A stretch of DNA of 64,000 bases. Origin: Moniliella sp. 'wahieum'. Lineage: Eukaryota > Basidiomycota > Moniliellomycetes > Moniliellales > Moniliellaceae. Positions 56,119-64,000 of this stretch are shown here, one piece after another; position 1 is the first letter of the stretch; each line of letters begins with the position of its first letter. The stretch covers positions 53,566-117,565 of the forward strand of contig RSEE01000153.1 in assembly GCA_003971905.1 (NCBI GenBank), written 5' to 3'. Both the position numbers and the translations under genes were made by a program. A model generated the notes under the pieces. The model had not been told where the DNA came from, searched no databases, and saw only the letters and a list, made by a program, of their open reading frames with translations.

Positions 56119-56894
56119 GAAGGCTTCATACTATAGGCACAGCACAAACCCCCACGGTATCATTGCTCTCTAATAATGTCCTGTTGGGGGGCTTCTGAAG
56201 CAAACGCCTTGGTTTCCTCCCATGGACCATTGATTTCTCTCCTTTCCTCCTCCATATCTCTTGCGCCTTTCACGCCCAACAAGAGTTCGGTGCGGCTTTT
56301 ATCGTCTGGAAACAGCTGGTACAATCTGGCTGTTTCTCCTTTTTCGCTCCAAATGATTTTTTCTACAATAGCCATGTATACTAATATATAGTATAGTATC
56401 ATCTAGAATCTGCCTTTCTTTTCCCATTTCATGTCGACGAGAGGTGCATTCTCTCTTTCACACAACAAAAACATATAGTGTGCGTTGGTCGTGCCCTCTT
56501 GCGTCGTCGCGCCGGTATAATAGAGAGCTTTTTGTCTAAAACGATGGAGAGAAAAGACTGTCGGAGAGGGGGATGGAAAAGACCACTCTGTTGTAACACA
56601 GAGATGGCAGCTTCCCTATTAGACAGACTCTCTGCGACGCTTCTTGCACTAATACCATACCTATGTCGTTCCGTTCACAGAGTCAGGGGGTCCACATGCC
56701 ATCTATTGACAAAACCCAGGCCAGGCTCTCCATCTCATCATCACATGTCGTCAAGTACGAAATGCGCTCTGAGGCTGTACCAGCCTTTGGGCCATCTCAT
56801 CCCTGGATGACACTCGAGCCATGCTTTCCTCCTACTGCCTCCGGAGCAGTGGACTACTACCGAGACGCCACGGTGAATACGATATGGAACGTTA
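56119..56894. other. 3' flank of the secreted-protein gene
   Basis: AT-richer than most of the window (TATACTAATATATAGTATAG at 56376-56395). No gene recognised. It is the 3' flank of both neighbouring genes. Confidence 0.4.
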
Positions 56895-57951
56895 CTAAAT
56901 TATGATATGTTGTGCGTGCTGGAGCGGCGGTCTCGAGTCTGTCGACGACGATGGTTGGCGCGGTTCGGGCCACGGGTAGGGGGCGAGGCAGGAGCCGCCG
57001 TCAAATGGGAGAGGAGCAGCCTGTGCAGGTGTCAGGGGCACAGGGAGGTTGTGGGGATCGATGGGCAGCTCAGCGGAGTATGCCTTTGCCACCGTTTCGT
57101 TCCAAGACAGGTCACGGCATTCGACCGCAAACGCGTCGTTTCGCATCGCCCGAATGAGGATTTGGCGCCACAACTCGTCAGAGTTGGAGAAAACGGCTTT
57201 GAACTGGGCGCGTAGATCCGCAATACCAGCGGTGACGGGGCCGGAAGTCTCTGCAACGGGTAGATGTTTGGGCTTCGAATAGGGTCTTGAAGCCATCGGC
57301 GGGGCCCATAGTGGCAAATGCGGCGGTCAGCATCTCGTACGCGGCTGAGGCGAGGAAGGGGTGCTTTGCAGGACACTGCGTGCAGGACTGTTGGAGGGGA
57401 TGCCAGCATCCACAATGGCCCAAAGAGCGTGGTCGAGGCGAGCGTCGTACTCCGCGGCAGCAAGGCCATTGAGAATGATGTCACGCGCGTTGGGCGTGAT
57501 GGCAGCGACGGCATGTTCAGTCAATTTGAGCCAGCCGCGGACAGCCCACGGGTCGGCCGTGCTTGACAATTGCCGAGTTTAGCGGGCGAGGCAGGCAGCT
57601 CTGTCTATGGCAGATCGAACGTCCGAGGTGAGAGGCCATCGAACGTTCGAAGTGAGAGACGAAGCAGCAGGTGCAGGCTCGGGCGTGGGTTCGAGCGCAG
57701 GTTCGGGTGTGGGAGCGGGCGTGCCGGCTTCGGCCACCAGCAGCTGGGGAAGTAGGGCCTGGATAGTGGCGTCGACAATGGATTGCATGTCGGGACCAGG
57801 GGGGGGTGGGGGAAGTGACCACGGCGGGGGGGGCGATCCTTGAGGCACCGTGGTCGGAGGGCGGTGGGGACAACGAAGAGTCGTTGCCGTCGGCGATATC
57901 GTCCATCTCGGGGCCGGCGGCGTTGGGTTCAACGGCGCGGCGGTTGGACAT
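56895..57951 (-). CDS. Unrecognised protein, frame broken in several places
   Basis: The minus-strand start at 57951 gives MSNRRAVEPNAAGPEMDDIA, then a Pro/Ser-rich stretch. After a break near 57800 come DMQSIVDATIQALLPQLLVA and a repeat of EPxPEPxPA. After another near 57590 come WAVRGWLKLTEHAVAAITPN and LAAAEYDARLDHALWAIVDA. Then, past breaks near 57380 and 57265, FLASAAYEMLTAAFATMGPA and IADLRAQFKAVFSNSDELWR, ending at 56895 after a Pro-rich tail. The pieces join with single-base corrections into about 345 residues. The arrangement (Pro-rich head, helical middle) resembles some retrotransposon gag proteins, but no zinc knuckle is present and I do not assign it. Confidence 0.5.
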
Positions 57952-58186
57952 GGGGTGGGAGATGTGGGAGGTAGGTGATGTCCAACAAGATAGGGGGGGT
58001 GGTTGGGCTAAAAGTCAGGAAGGCTGAGTGGGATCAAATTTCAAACCAGTAACATGTCAACCTGGTGACTGGTGACCGGCAGGGTGACCGATGACTAGCA
58101 AAGTGTGATTATCTCGGACCCGACAGAGACGAGGTGGTCCCTTCGTGATACCATAAAATTTTGCATCGCTTGTTGCGGGGTATAAG
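57952..58186. other. Region between the unrecognised gene and the tRNA gene
   Basis: Contains GGTGACTGGTGACCGG and GGTGACCGATGAC words at 58062-58095. No gene. GTATAA just before the tRNA (58181-58186) may help position Pol III. Confidence 0.35.
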
Positions 58187-58264
58187 CTCCGATCTTCCAG
58201 TGGTTAGGAAGTGGGATTTTGAATTAACTTCCCGAAACCTGGGTTCGAATCCCAGTTGGAGCTT
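58187..58264 (+). tRNA. tRNA-Gln (anticodon TTG) with a probable 6-base intron
   Basis: All arms fold. Acceptor GCTCCGA/TTGGAGC (58187-58193 with 58257-58263). D stem TTCC/GGAA (58196-58199 with 58208-58211). Anticodon stem TGGGA/TCCCG (58213-58217 with 58231-58235). T stem CTGGG/CCCAG with loop TTCGAAT (58240-58256). The interval between the anticodon stems is 13 bases, six more than a normal loop. Removing ATTAAC (58224-58229), just after position 37, leaves a seven-base loop with TTG at 34-36. A T5 run follows directly as Pol III terminator. Confidence 0.88.
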
Positions 58265-58268
58265 TTTG
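58265..58268 (+). terminator. Pol III T-run terminator of the tRNA gene
   Basis: Together with the discriminator base this forms TTTTT (58264-58268) immediately after the acceptor stem. Confidence 0.75.
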
Positions 58269-58925
58269 CTGGCAATTTTTTAGTTGCAAGGATGCTGGTT
58301 GCGACGACACCAGAGGCTACTTGGAGCAATCCTTTCGCCTTGCTTTTTGCTACAACGCTGGTCCCAGCAGTGCCTTCAGCTGAAGGGTCAGGCTGTTCGT
58401 TCAAGCTCGCTGTTGGAAGTGGGCAACGTGCAGCTTTTGGCAACTGCCGCGCCATCCCACCAGGCCGGCTATTCCAGCCTATTATCCCAGAGAGACAGCG
58501 CATGCGCGCCATGTCGGCAACATTCCGAGTATATGCATACTGCGTGCTGGCACACGAACCGTTCCCGAGCACATTTCTGCTCAACGAACGCTTGCTGCCG
58601 GGAGCTATGGTTCCAATATCTGAACTTGTCCCGCCCACAGGATGCGCCTGCACCAGTACCAAAGAGAGCAGAATAGAATCAGATGAATGCAGATCTGGAC
58701 GGCATAGCAAGCGCCTGAAGCCCCACCTCAGGCGGGCGAGGCGTCACCTCGACAGTGGAGGAGGATATCAAAGGCAAACAAAAAGGACTCAGAAAGACGA
58801 ATTCCATCATGGACGGGCCACACATCAGAGCCACAGGCTACAGAACGTAGACACCAGGACACCAATGAGAGCCCCCAAAGAGGTGAGGGGCCAAGTTGGG
58901 AAGAGACGAAGAGGATTCCCGAGGC
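58269..58925. other. Region between the tRNA gene and CTI6
   Basis: A long plus-strand frame runs from 58256 to 59608 across the tRNA end and antisense to CTI6. It has no motif and is not called. Nothing else seen; 3' flank of CTI6. Confidence 0.35.
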
Positions 58926-61103
58926 ATTACTCGCGCGCCAGGGCCGCCGTGCCCCCCGGAAGCGAGCCGTATTTGCTGCTGAATTGTACAGTTTCCGGTT
59001 CAAATCGTCCAGCAGCTGCGACGCATCTTTCCTCCTGGCTGTCACCTCAACTCCAACCGATGCGACCGAGGCAGAAGAGGTCAAGCCTTGTCTGGACAAG
59101 CCCATCCGGCGCAGACGCGCTTCTCGAGAGGCCGCCTCAATTTGCGCGCCCATCCATCACATACTCTCCAATCGCTCGAATGCGCTTGCGCATCTCCCAT
59201 CGTTGTCCTTCGGGGGGGAAACGGATCTTGCTGCCTGGCTCGGTGCGCTTGTCGACCTGGTACCCGCTTTCCCCCTTCTTCACCACCCCTTCCACCTCGA
59301 CAGCCTCCTCCACCTGCACATCCGATGGTGAAGAGGGCAAGACGTGGGCCATGTGCATCAGGTGCTCCGGCAATCCCACTTGGGCAGCGGCCGCCGCCGC
59401 AGGCGGCAATTGGACCTTGGCCGGAACCACATCCCGCGCCGCAGCAGATCCGCGGCTAGTTCCGCGAGGTGCCTTGGTCGGCGAGGGGGAGCTTTCTTGG
59501 ACCGGAGTAGAAGCCAGACTTTCTTGGGCCTTGGTCTCCTTCTCCTTACGACCAACCTTGCGTCCATTGGGCTTCTTATCACTCTCGTCCTCTTCGGCCT
59601 CGCTGTAGGTAAGGTTGGGTCAGTTACTTCTGAAAGAACATGAAAGAGAAGCGAAAAAAAAGCACAAGAACACAAGGACATACTCTTCTTCTGGGGGCGT
59701 GGAACGTTTACGCTTTCGTTGACCCACTTCTCTCCGCTTGGGCTCCTCCTCGGGGACAGCAGGTTCCTCCAGTAGATGGGCCGGAATAGGTTCCCAGCCA
59801 TAGTTGCTGTCGCGCGAGTTCATCGTTGCTCTCCGCTTGCGGGGAGGGGATGGGAAGTGAGGCTAGTGGTGGGCGAGACGTTGCGACGGGTAGAGGGCCA
59901 TTGTTGGGAAGGGGCAGGCGTGCCGTGGAAGGCAGGACAGGATGGGCTCCGTTGCCGAATGGCCAACTGGACAGCAATCTTGGCCGCCTCCAGCTCAGCT
60001 CGAGTCGCCGTACCATTTCGTCGAGACGCATGCGGGCTCTTCTTGGAACGTTGGAGGTAGCCTAGGTCGCGCAAAAGGCGAATATGCAGGTCAGGGCGGC
60101 ACTGCTCGCAGTAATACACATCCGGGCACTCGTCCTCCCCTTCCATGCCCATGCAGACACAATGCTGCCAGCAATGGCACGTGTCGCATTGGATCATCAG
60201 TCCAATCGACTCTTCCTCGGAACCACAAATGCAACGCGTCTCGCCCTCGTCACCTTCGCCCTCTTCGCCCTCGCCCTCGTCCCCTCGCCCTCGTCCACAG
60301 CCTGAGATACTTCCAAGCTGGTGTTCATGCCAGATGCGGCATCTTGTGTGGCATCTTGCTTAGGAGGCGATTGAGCGTCAGGGGTGCCCTCTACCCCGTC
60401 CTTGTCAAAATGCTGCTCTTCCACCTTGTCCTTAGCGGAAGAGGTACGCTTGAATGGCTTGGACTCGGCACTGGATGCGCGGGCGGACGAACTGGAAGAG
60501 CTCGTATGGGTGGGTGGAGATAGCTGGGTGCGGGCCCGCCGGCGGGGACCCTCAATCACTTCGCCATCGCCAATGGTGGAGAGGCCGAGTTGAGAAAGCT
60601 CTTTGAGTGTCGAGGGCATCCGCCGTTCTTTCTTTTCTTGCCTTCGCTGCCCTCGTCGGAATCATGTTCGGATAGCGGCTCGGTCTTGGTGGTGTGGGGG
60701 GCAGTAGCGGCATCGCCACTGTGTTCCGACTGGTCCTCGGAGAGGGGTTCGGGCTTGGCAGGCTTCGCATCGTGTTCATCTTCTTGGCCCTGCGCGTGCT
60801 CTAGGTCGGCGTCAGCGTCAGACTGGCCAGGAGAATGGGTGTGGACGGCAGTGGAGGAGTGATGAGGGGGAGGGGGGGGGCGCGGGCAGCGGCCGGGCAA
60901 CGCCATCGGCCGTATCGGCATCGGCATCGGCATCGGCATCGGCATTTGCATCGGCGGGGGCGGACGCTGCGACGGGGCTGGCCGGCGGGGCAGCAGAAGC
61001 AGCGCGCGAGGCAGGCGCATGCTCCGACGGCGGCTGGGAGACAGGCGTAGGCTCGCGGGAGCCAGCAAGCTCGCCCCTCGAGTTCGTGGTCAGACGGCGG
61101 CAT
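58926..61103 (-). CDS. CTI6: PHD-finger protein Cti6-like, Rpd3L histone deacetylase complex subunit
   Basis: Chromatin reader that in yeast links Rpd3L and Cyc8-Tup1 at promoters. The minus-strand start at 61103 gives [10 protein letters not shown], then a long acidic, Pro/Ser-rich head including an Ala-Asp run (60945-60905) and KAEPLSE-type repeats. The PHD finger is [20 protein letters not shown], then [11 protein letters not shown], then [15 protein letters not shown] (60245-60070). It matches Cti6 including the C-terminal EQCRPDLH. Next comes [20 protein letters not shown], a segment also found in Cti6 relatives. An intron at 59603-59683 joins [20 protein letters not shown]. The C-terminal helical region is [18 protein letters not shown], then [13 protein letters not shown]. 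With one base added near 58985 it ends [24 protein letters not shown] at TAA (58926-58928). Breaks also lie near 61075, 60880, 60610, 60280, 59830 and 59150. Confidence 0.85.
60905..60945 (+). repeat. GGCATC hexamer repeat inside CTI6
   Basis: About six tandem GGCATC units; on the coding strand GATGCC, read as alternating Asp and Ala. An in-frame length polymorphism would be expected here. Confidence 0.85.
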
Positions 61104-61828
61104 GGCAGGGGGGGGGGGTGGTGGTGGCAGCGGGCGGTCGTTCGACCTTACGTGGGCGAGCAGGGCGATTGCATGACAAGACCGACCGTTTCTGCCATGG
61201 CTTGCTGGCTGCTGCGAGTCTCTGCCGGCGTCCAGCCCGGGGGAGAAACGCCTGCGCAGTTCCGCTGGGCGGAATGGGATGGGCCAACCCCAGCAAGCCG
61301 AGGATCCCCCAGGCTGATCTGAGCAGCGCTCAGCTGGCGGAGGCCCCCCGCTTGCACCGACTCGCGGCCCGGCCGCCCGAGCCGGCACAGGGGGAGTGGC
61401 CGCCTGCCGGTGGAGTCTGGGAGTGCGCTACGTGTGACATGTGGCATGTGTCATCTGACATGATGCATGATGCATGATGCATGATGCATGATCAACCAAC
61501 ATTCCGCACGAGTGCGCTGCTGGCGCTCGCTAATCGCGCGCCAATCATTCTCGACGCGGACCTTCTTGAAATGAACATTCGATAGCCAACCTCCCGCGAC
61601 GGCCCTTGCATGCGGCCTCCGGCCTTCTACGGCCGCTTGCTCGGCTTGGCCGCCGAGTGGCTTCAACTTCAAGCTTCAAGCTCCAAGCTTCACTAGTCAG
61701 TCCACCGAGTAGCTCGTCTCTCCTCGCCCGCCCAACGCCGCCTCGCACGACAGCCCCCAACAGCTCACCCAGCGTCGCAAAAAGACGCCACCCCCGCTCC
61801 CACGCTTCTCCGCCCCCTCGCCCCCACC
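61104..61828. promoter_or_regulatory. Divergent promoter region of CTI6 and the M28 peptidase gene
   Basis: 725 bases between two divergent starts. A GATGCAT array lies at 61459-61492 and an AAGCTTCAAG word cluster at 61660-61695. No gene recognised. 61720-61828 is C/T-rich, a likely leader of the peptidase gene. Confidence 0.45.
61459..61492 (+). repeat. GATGCAT tandem array
   Basis: About five units of a seven-base word built round the palindrome ATGCAT, preceded by CATG and TGACAT words. Confidence 0.85.
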
Positions 61829-64000
61829 ATGCCCCCCAAGCGCACCAAGCCTGCCAAGAGCAAGAACCGCAGCGGCGCGGGCGCTGTTGGTGCTGCTTCT
61901 GCTGCTGCCGCAGCTCCTGCCGCGGCTCCTGCCCCTGCGCCTGCGCCGCTTCGGCCGCCAATGTCGCCGCAACTGGCACGGTTGCGCGGGGCCGCAAGCG
62001 CGAGGTGCCGTATGACGGCAACCCAGCCACCTCCCCCTCTACAAGCTCACGTCCAGGTCCTTGCTGCTGCTGCCTGCGCTGCTGGCATGGTATGTCGCCC
62101 TCGCGGGCATCACCCTCTTTCTTCACTACAAGCTGCCCAGTCCCATCTCGATGGAGGCTAGTTCGGCCGTTGCCGCAGCCGGCAAGCCTCCGCCCTTTCC
62201 GAGGAGAATGCGCGCACGGTCATGAGCTACCTGAGCGAGGACATTGGTTACCGTATCGTCGGCACTCGCGAGCACGTCGAGGCCGAGGACTGGTTGTGGG
62301 ACCGGGTCAGTGCCAAGGTGGGATGGTACCCCAACCCATCCGCTCCGGGCAAGACCTCGAGCGAAGATGAGCGTTTTGCAGGCGTCCAAGTTGAGGCCTG
62401 GCGCCAGATTGACGATGGTTCACACCGCTTCGACTTTATGTCGGCGATCGTACAAAAGAAGTACTACGGCATCTCCAACGTTATTGTCCGTCTCTCGGAC
62501 GGCACCGACGAAGGCAAGGTGTGTTTTGCGTTTCCTTGTGTCTCTGTTGACGGTAACTGACAATGAACATCTTGACGGGAATGAACAGGAAAATGCAGTA
62601 TTGGTCAACGCTCATCTCGACTCCACCCTCCCTTCGCCAGGGGCAGCGGACGATGCGGCGGCAGTGGGGAGTACTAGATGATATTTTGCGTTTTGACGAC
62701 CCCCCCTTCCTGAACTGCACCACTCGGTCATTCTTCTCTTCAACAACGGCGAGGAGAGTCTACAAGACGCTTCCCCACCTCTACTCTACCAAGCACGAAA
62801 CTGTCAAATCAGTGCGCGGAGTGATCAACCTCGAGGCCTGTGGGCGTAACGGGACCCGAATTGCTCTTTCAGGCCACTTCGGATGTATTCCTAGAGGCGT
62901 ATTCCCAAGTGCCGCATCCATTCGGTACTGTTGGCTAACGACGTCTTTGCCACCGGACTCATCCTCTCTGACACGGATTTCCGTCAGTTGTCCAGTACGC
63001 CAACCTAACTGGCCTGGATATGGCCGTCGTTGGTGACTTTCTCTATCATACTCGGTGACACGCCTGAGCACATTCCACCCGGAGTGGTGCAGCACATGGG
63101 CGACAATGTCCTGTCGCTTATCCGATATTGGCTGCTAACAATGCGACCTCGGCCAAGCTCCCCAGCGTGGACGAACCGACGCCATTCCACGAGATGCCGT
63201 ATTTCTTCACTTGGGCCGCTCGTTACTTTGTACTCCTTTCGCCTAACTTTTTCCGTTCCATCTCGATGGGCACCTCGGCCTGGCTCAACTTTGCCCTCCA
63301 GTCGATCTCGCAGGGCGACAAGCCATTCCAGGTGTACATTGCATCGCTGGCCGCAGTGCTCGGTACCCTCGGCTCGATAGTAGGGGGCATTGTGGGCGCA
63401 AACGTGGTGGCGGCACTGATGACCTATGTCTTGCACCGTCCTCTCTCTTGGTTTAGCCATCCGTGGGCCCCACTGCTTCTCTACTTGCCCCCGGCAGTGT
63501 TGGGCATCGTGCTCGTTCAGTCCATCATTCCGCGCCTGGTCCTGCCTGAGAACCGACCGTATATGGAGCGCGCTTCCTTCACGGGCATCACGGCCACCTT
63601 CGTATTTACTCTTCTCATTTCCAATGTCTTCTCTCTCGGATCGGCCTACTTGGCACTACTTGCTGTTGTAATGGGCTGGTCAGTATGGCGTACAACGATA
63701 TGTACCAGATTGGCATGTCCAACATTGACATGCACCGCATTCCGGTCGACCAGCGCGTTCACTGGTCGACGTACCTTGTCATGTCCAATTCCTGCCACGA
63801 TCGGTTTGAGGGCCTGACGACCTTTCTCGATCTCTTCACTCCACTCACTGGCCGCACTGGGGAGGATGCGCACAGACCATATCATCGCCACGATTGTGGG
63901 GGCATGACGTGCTCTCGGCACCGGCCCTCATTCCGCTGTCGCACCGTTTTGGAGCAAGTCGCGCAAGACAGCGACCCAGATCTTGGTTGGCGCTACAGTA
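61829..64000 (+). CDS. M28-family membrane metallopeptidase (Pff1/ERMP1 type), 3' end outside the window
   Basis: Zinc aminopeptidase-like protein of vacuolar or ER membranes. The start at 61829 gives MPPKRTKPAKSKNRSGAGAV, an Ala-rich cytoplasmic head, then, past breaks near 61995 and 62033, a first membrane helix (SLLLLPALLAWYVALAGITL near 62065). The luminal peptidase domain starts SEENARTVMSYLSEDIGYRI. An intron at 62519-62588 joins GK to ENAVLVNAHLDSTLPSPGAA; the H and the D of AADDA are zinc and catalytic positions. Next, with several one-base corrections (62670-62940), FNNGEESLQD carries the glutamate pair, and INLEACG, DTDFRQF and HTRLDTPEHIPPGVVQHMGD carry later zinc ligands. Membrane helices follow from 63330 (SLAAVLGTLGSIVGGIVGAN). 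A break occurs near 63680 and the gene continues past 64000. Confidence 0.88.

Noticed and set aside
58256-59608. A 450-codon plus-strand open frame starting inside the tRNA gene
   Set aside because: It overlaps the tRNA end and runs antisense to the C-terminal part of CTI6, whose minus-strand sequence is clearly conserved.

Overview
The window is nuclear DNA of a fungus, most probably a basidiomycete. The genes are GC-rich and split by short introns (about 53-156 nt, GTRNGT donors, CAG/TAG acceptors). Their products are typical fungal housekeeping proteins (mitochondrial carrier Yhm2, Msb1, Slm-type BAR-PH protein, Cti6), and a Plavaka-like (CACTA) transposase of a kind common in Basidiomycota is present. 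Intron density is low (one in the 2.5 kb MEF1 gene, one recognised in the 4.5 kb NPC1 gene) and introns often lie just after the start codon. That is more like Ustilaginomycotina than mushroom-forming fungi, but the genus cannot be read from the sequence.

Layout. 0.4-5.6 kb: ATP2 (ATP synthase beta), REV7 and an SLM1/2-like gene. 5.6-11.4 kb: gene-poor, with a Ty3/Gypsy gag remnant and one copy of a 158-bp repeat. 11.4-16.5 kb: PTR2 peptide transporter and a protein-kinase-fold gene lacking its catalytic residues. 17.1-18.3 kb: LINE remnant. 18.5-25.3 kb: RPL18, mitochondrial ACP1, MEF1 (mitochondrial EF-G) and a Zn2Cys6 factor. 25.3-31.1 kb: gene-poor, with a second LINE copy, the second 158-bp repeat and many short palindromic tandem arrays. 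31.1-44.7 kb: MSB1 facing RAC1 head to head, then YHM2, NPC1 and a GNAT acetyltransferase, all three on the minus strand. 45.2-45.5 kb: a 23-bp minisatellite. 47.3-53.9 kb: two uninterrupted genes facing apart, an unrecognised 430-residue protein and a 1314-residue Plavaka-like transposase protein, with a LINE 3' end between them. 55.8-64 kb: a small secreted cysteine-containing protein, an unrecognised gene, tRNA-Gln, CTI6 and an M28 membrane metallopeptidase running off the end.

How the genes relate. Mitochondrial function recurs (ATP2, ACP1, MEF1, YHM2). RAC1 and MSB1 both belong to Rho-type polarity control and share one intergenic region; the SLM-like protein is a TORC2/eisosome-type membrane adaptor. 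The rest is ordinary housekeeping.

A caution for any user: many conserved genes (ATP2, PTR2, RAC1, YHM2, NPC1, CTI6, the M28 gene) contain single-base gaps that break the frame inside otherwise perfect family sequence. This looks like uncorrected sequencing or assembly deletions rather than gene decay. The spans given cover the whole gene as inferred through those breaks.
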